Assembly (NCBI GenBank): GCA_937903005.1
Contig: CALFNR010000048.1
Location: 1-53,909, forward strand
Length of the DNA stretch: 53,909 bases
DNA from: Clostridium_AI sp002297865
GTDB lineage: Bacteria > Bacillota > Clostridia > Lachnospirales > Lachnospiraceae
Direction: 5' to 3'
Positions 33,074-43,700 of this stretch are shown one piece after another. The notes beneath the pieces were generated by a model. That model saw only the letters and a list, made by a program, of their open reading frames with translations, had not been told where the DNA came from and searched no databases. The translations under genes and the position numbers were made by a program. Each line of letters begins with the position of its first letter. The stretch's first letter is position 1.

Positions 33074-36000
33074 CTAATCCTCCAGTAATGAATTGATTAA
33101 ATCGATGTCGCTGCCTTCCAGTTCAGCAAATACATCTGTTTTAGTCAGAACACTTTCCTTCTGATCTGCACAATAATCAATACAGTTAATCAGGCTTTCT
33201 TTATAGAGTTTCGCAAGCTTCTGAATATCTTCTTTCTGATACAGGCTTTCATCGAAGATAAAGTCAATCTGCATAAGTCCATTTGTTTCTCTTGCAATAA
33301 AATTAAGGCTGCCTGGAAATTTATTTTCTAATGCAGAGTTCTTTCCAGTACGTTCATAAATACTCTTGGAAGTATCGGTGTCTGTATCTACACTTCCTAT
33401 ATAGTTGAAATAAATATCTGCATACTGTAATGATAATTCTTCTTTCACTAAGCCGAATCCGATTCCACCATCTGGAATGTTACGCATCATATCTTTTGTT
33501 TTTACAATTTCTTCGCGAAGATTCTCTTCACACTCAATAATGATTGGACTTGTACATGTAAACCATCCTACGGTACGAGTAACATCTGCTCCTTTTCCAA
33601 TGTCTTCTCTTCCGTGCTTTTCAAGGTTGATTGCTACGCAGTTCTGATTGGTAAGCTGTTTCACTGCAATACCAAATGCTGCAAGCATCAATTCGTTTGT
33701 GTACGTTCCGAAAGCATTTCCTGTATTGTAGAGCAGTCTATCAGTATCCGCTTTTTTCAGGAAAATGGTTGTATTGCCTGTTCCTTCTGCTGGCTCTTTA
33801 TTCGTCAGCTGAAGACGTCCCTCTTTTACTCGCTGGCTAACTCCTTGCCAGTAGTCTTTCTGCTTTGGAAGCACTTCTGTATCCTTGTACTCAATTAGTA
33901 ATTTAGACCACTGTTTAAAGGATGTTGTTTTTTCTGGAAGACTTACTGTTTCTCCATTTTCAAGCTGACCTAGAGCAGTTTTGAAGTCCTCAGCAAGAAT
34001 TCCCCATGAAGCTGTATCCACTACTAAATGGTGTACGGTAAGCATCAGATAGCATTCTGCTCCAATTCGCATAAATACCGCTTTCATTAATGGTCCTTCT
34101 TCTAGGTTTATGCTTTCCTGAACTTTGGTGCATTCTGCATCCACACGCTCTAAAAGGTCATGTCCATCTTCCAATTCTAGTTCCACAAAATCATACTTCT
34201 TGCTTCGCCTAAAGCTTTGGATGATTAAGTGTTCATCCCTGCACACAGAACGAAGAATGTCATGATGTTTTACTAGTTCATCTAAAGCCATTCTGATTTT
34301 TTCTGTATCATCAGGCACTGGTAACATAATGGACTGGTTAAAGTGCCATGGTTTTGCTAGTTTCCATTCAAAGAATTCCTGAAGCATTGGCGTATTGACA
34401 ACTGGCCCGATTACTTCACGCTGGTCAACGCCGCCAGAGATGACTTTTTTCGCTTCTAAGGCAATCTTGTAAGCAGTCTTTCCTTGCATGATATCCTTTA
34501 CTGCAATTTCATAACCTAAGTCACGCATCTTAGAAACTACACGCATTGCTTTGATGGAATCTCCACCCTGTTCAAAGAAGTTCGTATAAACACCTACTAT
34601 CGGAATTTCTAAAGCCTGTGCGATACAAGCACACACAGCCTTTTCTTCTGGAGTTCTCGGTGCTACGTATTCTACCTTAAATGTCTCCGTAATCTCTGGT
34701 AATGCTTCTTTATCTACTTTACCGTTACGTGTCATCGGCATATTCTCAATCTGCATCATACGGGCTGGAATCATGTATTCTGGTAGTACTTTCTCTAGGC
34801 CATTGCGAACCTCTTCCACCTTGATATTGGTGTCTGCACAATAGTAAGCGCAGATGTATTTTTCCTCATCCTTATCTTCTTTTACAACTGCCACACAGTC
34901 ACTTATGTGTTCGATATCTTTTACTGCTTTCTCAATCTCACCAGCTTCAATTCGATAACCATGGATTTTTACTTGTTCATCAGCTCTTCCAAGATATTCG
35001 ATTGTTCCGTCTGGAAGCCATCTTCCCATATCTCCTGTACGATAAAGCCTTGTTCCTGTGTAGATATCCCAGCCAAATAGCTGTTCTGTAAGTTCTGGTT
35101 CATTTAGATATCCTCTTGCAATACCTTTTCCACCAACACAGATTTCTCCTGGCATGAACATTCCGCATAAATGATCACCATCCATAATGTAAACACGTTT
35201 ATTACGAATTGGTTTTCCAATTGGAATGGTGTCAGGTACTGATGCGCCCTTCTTGCATTCCCAGTTGGTTGCACATACGGTTACTTCCGTTGGTCCGTAG
35301 GAGTTAATATAATCGCAGGACTTCACTGCCTTTTCCACTACATCTTTACTACTCTTAGAACCAGCGGTTACTACATACTTAGACAACTGGAAGCTGTTCT
35401 GTCTAAAGTAAGCTGGTGGGAAATAGGAGATCGTTACACCATTCTTTTCTAGGAAACTCTCCATCTGTTTTTCATCACGAATGATTTCTTCACTTGGAAC
35501 TACTAATGCTGCACCGTTTGCAAAAGCCATCATCATTTCCCATACAGAACCATCAAATACATAGTTCGCAAACATGAGTATACGGTCTTCTGTGGAAATA
35601 GATAAGTCATTTGTCATGTATGATGCAAGATTGGCAACGCCACCATGCTCAATCATAACCCCTTTTGGTTTTCCTGTACTTCCCGATGTGTAGATGATGT
35701 AAGCTAAATCTTCTGGCTGATTTACATTGCTTATTTCTACCTCATCCATCCATGTTATATCTGCAAGGTCGATACATGGAATACCTTGTGGCTTGAAGCT
35801 TGTGTGATATGTTACGGCAACTTTAGCACCACAATCGTTTTGTATATAACGGATTCTTTCTTCTGGATAAGAAATATCCACTGGAACGTAAGCTGCACCT
35901 GCTAAAAGTGTACCAAATACTGCAACAATCATGGATGTACTACGTTCAGTTAATAGAAGCACACTGTCGCCACGTCCTACTCCTGCAGCTTTCAGTTTAT

Positions 36001-39000
36001 TTGCTACAAGTCCAGCATGTCTAACAAATTCTTCATAAGTAAACTTGCTATCCTTGTCAATTACGGCAATTGCCTCTTTGTTTTTCTCTGCCTGTTCTAA
36101 CAGAATCTCTGTAATGGTACGCTCATTTCCAAGTTCCGTTTTCTGGTTAAACTGGTCTAGAATCTGTGTCTTCTCATCTGTCGTAATCGCATCCAGCTCC
36201 TCAATCTTCTTATCTGGATCTGCTACTGCCTGAGACAGAATATTTAAGTAGTGTGTAAGCATCCAGTTCATACTTTCTTCCTTGAAAATATCTGTGCAAT
36301 ATTCTAAATCAATATGATAAGCCCCATTTGCTTCCACCACATTAAAGGTTAAGTCAAACTTAGCGACGGTACTTTCCACTACTGTTCCTGCTACTTCTGA
36401 CTGCATAAGCTTAAAGTCAACACCTTCGTTATTCTGTAATACGAACATAACGTCAAATAGAGGGTTACGAGACATATCTTCTTTGATATCGATTTGCTCA
36501 ATCAGTTCTTCGAATGGATAATCCTGATTCTCATATGCCTTTAAGCAAGTATTCTTCATTTCCTTTAAGAAAGAGGCAAATGTCTTATCTTTCTCTGGTT
36601 TTCCTCTAAGAGCAAGTGTGTTAACGAACATACCTAACATTTTTTCAGTATCTGGATGGGTTCTTCCACTTACTGGACTACCGATAATGATATCTTCCTG
36701 ACCACTGTATTTTCCTAATGTCACCATAAGGCCTGCTAATAGAATCATGTACTCTGTAGTACCACTCTCTCTTGCAAGTTTCCTGATCGGTAATGCAAGT
36801 TCTTTCGTGGATGACTGATGAACCATTGTTCCATGATAGCTACGCTCACTCGGACGTTTTTTATCTAATGGAAGCTCTAACACTGGAATCTTTCCTTCAA
36901 ATTCATGAAGCCAGTAGTTTCTCTGAATGCTTAATTCCTTTGTGCGCATCCACTCACTGTAATCTTTATACTGTCTGATATCGTCTGCTAATGTTTCCTT
37001 GTTGTACAGTGCCATGAATTCCTTAATGAATCTTCCAGTACTCATACCATCTGTTACAATATGATGAAGGTCGAACATAAGAAGGTAATTCTTTTCTCTC
37101 TTCACTAACTGCATTCTTACAAGACAGCCGGATGCTAGGTCAAATGGTTTAATAAATGCGTGCAACAGTTCTTCTTTTGTGCTTGTGCTGTCTTCTGTGT
37201 AAGTGAAGTCAGTCTTTCCATTTTCTAATATCTTCTGAACTGGATCACCGTCTATCATAATAAATGCAGTACGAAGAATCTCATGTCTTGCGATCATCTG
37301 ACTTAGGGCATGTTCTAATTCCTCTTTTTCTACTTGTCCAGAAAGTTCAATTCCCTGTGCCATGTTGTAGAGAATTCCCTTCTCATCCATCTGGGATACT
37401 AGATAAATTCTCTTCTGTACAGAAGACATTGGATAATATTCCTTTGGTTCTGCGGTTGGAATCGGCTCATAGGATTCTCTCTGTAAAGACTCCATTCTTC
37501 TTGCGAGTGCTTCCACTGTACGGTCTATGAATACGTTACGTAAACCAACTGCAATACCCGTTTCTGTTTCAATCTGGTTTACTAATCGTGTCACACGAAG
37601 GGAGTGTCCACCTAACTCAAAGAAGTCATCACGGATACCAACCTGTGTAAGACCTAAGACATTTGCAAAGATCTTGCAGAGCGTTTCTTCCATCTTAGTA
37701 CGTGGAGCTGTGTATTCATTTCTACGTACTGCAACTGGTGCTGGTAATGCTTTTCTGTCTAATTTTCCATTCTGATTTAATGGCAGTTTTTCAATCTGCA
37801 TGATATAGGATGGAATCATATAGGATGGAAGTACCTGTTTTAAGCCATCCTCAATTGCTTTTGGATCCATTTTTCCTTCTGCTTCTAGATACGCACAGAT
37901 ACAGTCTTCTTCCATGCTATCCTTTGCCATTACTACAGCGCAGTTGGTGACAGAGTCAAATGCACGTATATGACTTTCGATCTCCCCTAATTCAATACGG
38001 AAACCACGAATCTTCACCTGCTGATCCATTCTTCCACAGTACTCAATTGTTCCGTCTAAAAGCCACCTTGCAAGGTCTCCTGTGTGGTAAAGAACGCCAT
38101 CTCCATAAGGGTTCTGTGTGAAACGTTCTTCTGTAAGTTCTGGAAGATTTACATATCCCTTGGCAACTCCTGTACCACCGATACAGAGTTCGCCTAATGT
38201 ATTGATTCCACATAAACCATTGTCTGCAATGATGTAAATCTGAGCGTTGCCAACTGGTTTTCCGATATATACTTTTCTATCATCCTTATGACATACACAT
38301 GCGGTTGCATAGATACTTGCCTCTGTTGGTCCATATGCATTTACTAATTGAATACCATCTGCAACACCTTCTAACAGCTGATAGAATTGCTTAACAGTAT
38401 CCATCTCTAACGCTTCACCTGCTGCACATACCATTCTAAGACTGGACAGGTTCTTCAAGCTTCCTTGATTAGCTTCCATCGTTGCAAGGAAACTGTTTAA
38501 CATGGATGGTACAAAGTTCACCATGGTTACCTTGTTCTGATAGATGATTTCTGCAAGTCCCATTGGATCCTTTTCCATGCCTGGTTCTGCGATTACCAGT
38601 GTTCCACCTGTTGCAGCGAATAGGAAGATTTCTGTTTCGGACACATCAAATGTATAGTTTGTCTTTAACAAGAAATTTTCATCTTCGCCAAGCTGGTAAG
38701 TTTCCTTCATCCAAAACAGTGTATTGAGAAGACCTTTTTCGGTATTCATAACTCCTTTTGGATTTCCAGTAGTTCCTGATGTGTAAATGTAAGAAGCTGC
38801 ACGTTCTTTATTATCTACACTTTCTAACTTTTCAGTTCCTTCATACAATGCCTCATCTGCAAGGTCAAATATTTTGACCTTCTGACTGTCATCAAGAGAA
38901 AGTTTTGCCTGATAAGTACAAACTGCCTTTGGCTTTGCATCATGAATAATAAATGCAACTCTATCCTTTGGATTCTCTGGATCAATTGGAACATATGCAG

Positions 39001-40636
39001 CACCAATGGTCTGTACTGCATAGATTGCAAGAATCATTTCCATGCTGCGCTTTGCAACAATTGCAACTGCGTCCCCTTGTCCGATTCCTTCTTCTCTAAG
39101 CTTGTTTCCTAAGCTGTCAACACGCTGTTTCAGTTCTTGATAGGTCATCTTCTGGTTTCCAAAAACTAAAGCTGTTTTCTCAGGATTCTTTTCTGCTCTT
39201 ATGCTCAGTAAGTTTCCGATTGAATTTTCTGCTCCTTCATATGTGGCGGATGTCTTATTAAAGGTTTCTTTAACCTTCTCAATCTCTTCTTTATCTGCTG
39301 TTACAATATCCGATACTTTCTTCTCTGGTTCTGCTGCCATCTGTTCTAAGATGGTATGCATTTTTACTAAAATGCTGTCTGCCTCAGAATCGGTATATAC
39401 ACTCGGATCAAACATTACCTCGATACGGTAGCCATCCTGTGTGTTATAGGCAATCATGTTAAATGGGTAACTTGTCTGCTCTCTTGCTGCCTCTGTTGTT
39501 ATGGTAAATGGCAGTTCAACATTCATTCGTTCTCCATCTACAAAATAGTTCTCATAGACGAATAACGTATTCACTAATCCATTTTTAATGTAGGAATTAG
39601 ACTGAATTTCTGCAAGGGAACAATGTTCGTAGCTGCTTGTTTCCTCGCTCTGGTTCTGCATGTTCTGTAATAATTGTGCTACTGTTGTTTCTTTTGTTCT
39701 GGTAACTCGTACAGGAATTGTGTTAATGAACATTCCGACGATAGACTGAGCGTCTTTTACTGGAACATTTCTTCCTGATGTTACCTTGCCAAATACTACG
39801 TCATCTATATAATGAAGGCTCTGTAACGCAATACCCCACGCAGTTTCAAAGATTGTGTTATCTGTTACCTGATATTTTGCACCTAGTTCTTTTATCTTGG
39901 CTGCTGTGTCTATAGAAACGTTAATGCCTAAGCGCTTTGACTCTTCTTCACATGGTTTCGCAATTCCAAGACCAGGAACGTCTACTGCATGATCATAACC
40001 TTCTAATACTCGATTCCAATACTTGTACCCTTCCTCTTTTGGAGAGTTTTCAAGCCAATCAATAAAATCTAAATAAGTTGAAGCATTACCTTCCAGCTCT
40101 CTATCGATTCTTACTTCCATTTCTTCTTGTGTTGTGCCGTTAATCAGATCACTATAATAACGCAAGAAGTCACCTAAGATAATTGAGGTACACCAGCCAT
40201 CCATAATTACATGATGATATGTAAATACCAGTTTGTATTCTTTCTCTTCCGTTCTTACACATCTTATGCGAATTAAGGAATCCTTCTGCAAATCAAAACC
40301 ACGTTTTACTTCATCGCTTAACAGCTTTTTATAATCTATATCACTTTCCTTGTAATCATAATATTCAAAATCCGCTGACCTTGTCTTCAAGATAACCTGC
40401 AGTGGTCTTGATACTTTATTGCAGACAATCGCAGTTCTTAATGCACCATGTCTTCTGATGAGCAGTTCCACTGCTGCTTTTACTTTTTCTACATCTAATT
40501 CACCTTGCACGTTAAATACGCTCTGAACCACATAGTTTGTTGACTTTGGGTTCATAAGAAAGTGATAAATCATTCCCTCTTGTAGTGGTGTTACTGAAAC
40601 AATATTGGCAATCGAGCCATTAACTGTATTCCTCAT
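33074..40636 (-). CDS. Non-ribosomal peptide synthetase, C-A-T-C-A-T-E
   Basis: 2520-residue bimodular synthetase. C1 (about 12-450, HHVIMDGW near 140, DCL type, accepting a D-residue from the preceding enzyme); A1 (455-965, code DVTNCAAIYK); T1 (GGHSL, Ser1012). C2 (1065-1500, HHIVTDG, LCL); A2 (1510-1980, code DGWYVASVCK, partly Phe-like); T2 (GGDSI, Ser2027). E (about 2075-2500): its motifs deviate, with HHLVVDT for HHxxxDG, EKHGRE for EGHGRE, TRTVGWFT for DRTVGWFT, but His-His, Asp and Glu remain. The C-terminus ends DIDLINSLLED, like the tail of the preceding NRPS. ATG follows AAGGAGTGAAAGT. Middle enzyme of the line; 45 bases separate it from the next. Confidence 0.95.
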   Translation of the reverse strand: MRNTVNGSIANIVSVTPLQEGMIYHFLMNPKSTNYVVQSVFNVQGELDVEKVKAAVELLIRRHGALRTAIVCNKVSRPLQVILKTRSADFEYYDYKESDIDYKKLLSDEVKRGFDLQKDSLIRIRCVRTEEKEYKLVFTYHHVIMDGWCTSIILGDFLRYYSDLINGTTQEEMEVRIDRELEGNASTYLDFIDWLENSPKEEGYKYWNRVLEGYDHAVDVPGLGIAKPCEEESKRLGINVSIDTAAKIKELGAKYQVTDNTIFETAWGIALQSLHYIDDVVFGKVTSGRNVPVKDAQSIVGMFINTIPVRVTRTKETTVAQLLQNMQNQSEETSSYEHCSLAEIQSNSYIKNGLVNTLFVYENYFVDGERMNVELPFTITTEAAREQTSYPFNMIAYNTQDGYRIEVMFDPSVYTDSEADSILVKMHTILEQMAAEPEKKVSDIVTADKEEIEKVKETFNKTSATYEGAENSIGNLLSIRAEKNPEKTALVFGNQKMTYQELKQRVDSLGNKLREEGIGQGDAVAIVAKRSMEMILAIYAVQTIGAAYVPIDPENPKDRVAFIIHDAKPKAVCTYQAKLSLDDSQKVKIFDLADEALYEGTEKLESVDNKERAASYIYTSGTTGNPKGVMNTEKGLLNTLFWMKETYQLGEDENFLLKTNYTFDVSETEIFLFAATGGTLVIAEPGMEKDPMGLAEIIYQNKVTMVNFVPSMLNSFLATMEANQGSLKNLSSLRMVCAAGEALEMDTVKQFYQLLEGVADGIQLVNAYGPTEASIYATACVCHKDDRKVYIGKPVGNAQIYIIADNGLCGINTLGELCIGGTGVAKGYVNLPELTEERFTQNPYGDGVLYHTGDLARWLLDGTIEYCGRMDQQVKIRGFRIELGEIESHIRAFDSVTNCAVVMAKDSMEEDCICAYLEAEGKMDPKAIEDGLKQVLPSYMIPSYIMQIEKLPLNQNGKLDRKALPAPVAVRRNEYTAPRTKMEETLCKIFANVLGLTQVGIRDDFFELGGHSLRVTRLVNQIETETGIAVGLRNVFIDRTVEALARRMESLQRESYEPIPTAEPKEYYPMSSVQKRIYLVSQMDEKGILYNMAQGIELSGQVEKEELEHALSQMIARHEILRTAFIMIDGDPVQKILENGKTDFTYTEDSTSTKEELLHAFIKPFDLASGCLVRMQLVKREKNYLLMFDLHHIVTDGMSTGRFIKEFMALYNKETLADDIRQYKDYSEWMRTKELSIQRNYWLHEFEGKIPVLELPLDKKRPSERSYHGTMVHQSSTKELALPIRKLARESGTTEYMILLAGLMVTLGKYSGQEDIIIGSPVSGRTHPDTEKMLGMFVNTLALRGKPEKDKTFASFLKEMKNTCLKAYENQDYPFEELIEQIDIKEDMSRNPLFDVMFVLQNNEGVDFKLMQSEVAGTVVESTVAKFDLTFNVVEANGAYHIDLEYCTDIFKEESMNWMLTHYLNILSQAVADPDKKIEELDAITTDEKTQILDQFNQKTELGNERTITEILLEQAEKNKEAIAVIDKDSKFTYEEFVRHAGLVANKLKAAGVGRGDSVLLLTERSTSMIVAVFGTLLAGAAYVPVDISYPEERIRYIQNDCGAKVAVTYHTSFKPQGIPCIDLADITWMDEVEISNVNQPEDLAYIIYTSGSTGKPKGVMIEHGGVANLASYMTNDLSISTEDRILMFANYVFDGSVWEMMMAFANGAALVVPSEEIIRDEKQMESFLEKNGVTISYFPPAYFRQNSFQLSKYVVTAGSKSSKDVVEKAVKSCDYINSYGPTEVTVCATNWECKKGASVPDTIPIGKPIRNKRVYIMDGDHLCGMFMPGEICVGGKGIARGYLNEPELTEQLFGWDIYTGTRLYRTGDMGRWLPDGTIEYLGRADEQVKIHGYRIEAGEIEKAVKDIEHISDCVAVVKEDKDEEKYICAYYCADTNIKVEEVRNGLEKVLPEYMIPARMMQIENMPMTRNGKVDKEALPEITETFKVEYVAPRTPEEKAVCACIAQALEIPIVGVYTNFFEQGGDSIKAMRVVSKMRDLGYEIAVKDIMQGKTAYKIALEAKKVISGGVDQREVIGPVVNTPMLQEFFEWKLAKPWHFNQSIMLPVPDDTEKIRMALDELVKHHDILRSVCRDEHLIIQSFRRSKKYDFVELELEDGHDLLERVDAECTKVQESINLEEGPLMKAVFMRIGAECYLMLTVHHLVVDTASWGILAEDFKTALGQLENGETVSLPEKTTSFKQWSKLLIEYKDTEVLPKQKDYWQGVSQRVKEGRLQLTNKEPAEGTGNTTIFLKKADTDRLLYNTGNAFGTYTNELMLAAFGIAVKQLTNQNCVAINLEKHGREDIGKGADVTRTVGWFTCTSPIIIECEENLREEIVKTKDMMRNIPDGGIGFGLVKEELSLQYADIYFNYIGSVDTDTDTSKSIYERTGKNSALENKFPGSLNFIARETNGLMQIDFIFDESLYQKEDIQKLAKLYKESLINCIDYCADQKESVLTKTDVFAELEGSDIDLINSLLED

Positions 40637-40684
40637 ACTTTCACTCCTTGCATTGTATCAATCCATTTTCTCTGTTTGCATATT

Positions 40685-40725
40685 GGGTGTTCCTCTGGTT
40701 CTCTCTTTCTCCTAGAGGAACACCC
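40685..40725 (-). promoter_or_regulatory. Perfect hairpin between the first and second NRPS genes
   Basis: Arms GGGTGTTCCTCT (40685-40696) and AGAGGAACACCC (40714-40725), 12 bp without mismatch around a 17-base loop, in the 123-base gap. No T-run on the minus strand, so a terminator is unlikely; mRNA stabiliser or processing site is possible. A 16-base palindrome CATGATTTAAATCATG (40742-40757) lies between it and the upstream stop codon. Confidence 0.55.
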
Positions 40726-40759
40726 TTATTAGTAAATGCAGCATGATTTAAATCATGTG

Positions 40760-43700
40760 CTACTGAAATAATAAATTAATAATATCTAAGTCGTTGCTTG
40801 TAATCTCCTTAGCCCTCATATCGGTGAGCGTCTTCTTGCTTTCTTTTTGCTCTGCACAATAACGGACAATATCTGATACCGAATCAATAAACAGCTTTTG
40901 TAATTTCTGTATTGTGCTTTCTTTATACAATCCACTGTCATAAGCAATGGTAAAATGAAGCTCACCATTTACAATAGAACCATTAAAGCTTATGTTTCCT
41001 GGAAGCCTGTTACTGCTTCCGATATTTTCGCCTGTTGCAATTGGCAGTTCTTTTGCCTCTTTAAATTCTCCAAAGTAGTTAAAATACACATCTGCTGCTG
41101 CATTTTCACCGAAAAATCCACATCCTAATCCACCATCAGGTATAGAATGAAGAATATCTTTATTCACCGTGATACTGTTAGGAATATCCTGACAGCAGTC
41201 TAAAATTGCATAATAGGAAGCAGTAAACCATCCTACCGTCCTATCTATATTGATTTTCTCTTCCAGCGTTTCTCTTCCGTGGCCTTCCATGCAGACCGCT
41301 AATTTTTCCTGACCTGTTAAAGCTCCAGCTGCCAGTCCTAATGCACTAAGAAGCATATCTTCCACTTCCGTATGGAACGCCTTCAACGCCTCATGTGTAA
41401 GAAGGGTTGTCACTTCTTCATCAATTGTAAAATACAGTTCTTTCATGCTATGTTCTGCATGGACTTTACTTTCCTCCATATCGTAAACAATTCCATAATC
41501 GGACACTTGCTCCTTCACCTTTGTCCAATAGGATTCTACAGATGTTCCTGCCTGCTGTTCACCATATCTGTTAAGGTACTGGCTCCATTCGATAAAGGAT
41601 GCTGTTTTCTTAGGAAGTACAATTTTTCTTCCTTCCCTAAGTGCTGCTAAGGCTTCATTTAAATCCTCAATGATAATTCGGAAGGATACTGCATCCACAA
41701 TCAGATGATGAATGCATAAGAACAGATAGTTGGTTTCTAATCCTTCATAAAGTACAGCTTTCACAAGTGGCCCTTGTTCCAGATCCATGCTCGTTTGCAC
41801 TTCATCTGCAATCTGTCTGGTCTTCACTGTAACATCCTGGCTGCCATCAAGAACTATGCAGCCAAGTTCAAATCCTGCATTTTCTTTCGTACTTAACACC
41901 TGTAAAGAACCATTTTTGTAAACGGCATGCAACATGTCATGTTGATGAACAATTGCCTCAAGTGCCTGTCTTGCCTGCTGCTCTGTACAGTTGCCTGCAT
42001 CAATTACTATCGACTGGTTAAAGTGTTCTGGGTTTGCTAATTTCCATCTTTCATATTCCTTAAGCATTGGAGTTGCTGGCACTTGTCCAGTTACTTCCCC
42101 TTGGTTATACTCAAATCCTTTCACCTTTGTTAAGCTGTTCGCGATAGTTCTTGGCGTACGTCCCCTCATAATCTCCTTTAAGGAAACCTCATAGCCTGCC
42201 TCTCTTAATAGGGAAATGATGCGAATCGCCTTAATCGAGTCTCCTCCCATTTCAAAAAAGCTTTCATCTGTTCCAATCTCTGCAATATCCAGTATTTTCG
42301 TAAATGCATCACATACTGCTCTTTCCTTCTCATTTTCTGGTAAAAGAATCTCCCGTCTGGATAAGGCCTCATCTGTGTAGGCTAGCAATGCTTTCTTATC
42401 GGTCTTTCCACTGCTGTTCACAGGTATCTCGTTAACCTGCATCAGATAGGATGGAATCATATATTCTGGCAACTGTTTTCTTAGGCATTCCTTTACCGTA
42501 TTGACACCTATTGTCTGATTCGATACGTAGAATCCGTATAATGATTTCTCATGATATTGATTCTCCTTATATAATACTTCGCAAACAGTCACTCCGTCAA
42601 TTTGCAATATCACATTTTTGATTTCATTTAACTCGATTCTGTATCCTCGAATCTTAACCTGTTCATCTATCCTTCCCAGATACTCAATATTACCGTCTGG
42701 AAGCCATCTTCCCATATCTCCAGTTCGATACATCTTTCCTTCACTCAGTGGATTTTGTACAAATGCTTTAGCCGTCAATTCATCTCTGTTTACATATCCA
42801 TCTGCCAAACCTTCTCCTGCGATGCAGATTTCACCTGGAACTTTAATACCGCATAACTGGTTCTCTTCCATAATGTAAACCTGTTTGTTTCGGATTGGTT
42901 TTCCAATAGCGATAGTGTCTGGTACTGAGTCTCCTTTTCTTATAAACCAGTTTGTGGCACAGACTGTTGTTTCTGTTGGTCCATAAGAATTTATATAATC
43001 ACTGTTTTGTATCGCCTTTTGCACTACATCATGACTACTTGAAGAACCTGCTGTGACTACAAACTTTGATAGTACAATCTGGCTTTGCAGATAGTATGCT
43101 GGTGGGAAGTAAGATATCGTAACTCCCATTTTTTCTACAAAGTCCTTCATAAGCTCTGGATCATGAACCATGTCATCCGTTGGAATCACAAGTGGTACTC
43201 CGTTGTAAACCGCCATAAACATTTCCCATATCGAACCATCAAATACATAATTCGCAAACATCATAATCTTGTCTGATGCTTCGATATCCAAATCGTATCT
43301 TAGGTAATCCACAAGGCTTTCTGCTGCTTTATGTGAAATCATAACTCCTTTTGGCTTACCGCTGCTTCCAGACGTGTAGATAATATAGGCAAGGTCTTCT
43401 GGACAATTCACATTCACAACCTCATCCACTAACTCTGGTTTTAGTTCCTCTAGTGTAAGTTTTGGCAAGGCTGTTTCTACAGCAGCATAACAGCTTACTA
43501 CTGCCTTTACATCACTGTCTTCTAGAATCTGATTTCTTCTTTCTTCTGGTGCATCATTTCCAACTGGAACATAGACACCTCCTGATAAGAAAATACCAAA
43601 GATAGCACAAACTAATTCCGTACTCCGCTCTGCCACAAGTGCTACTCTGTCACCTCTCTGGATGCCAAGTTTACGAAGCTTATCTGCAATCTGGTTCGCT

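Noticed and set aside
33074..40636. Frameshift or broken epimerase in the second NRPS gene
   Set aside because: Motifs drift but the frame is intact, all E-domain blocks are present in order and the catalytic residues remain.
40685..40725. Transcription terminator between the first and second NRPS genes
   Set aside because: The stem is perfect but there is no T-run on the minus strand, and the NRPS genes must be co-expressed.
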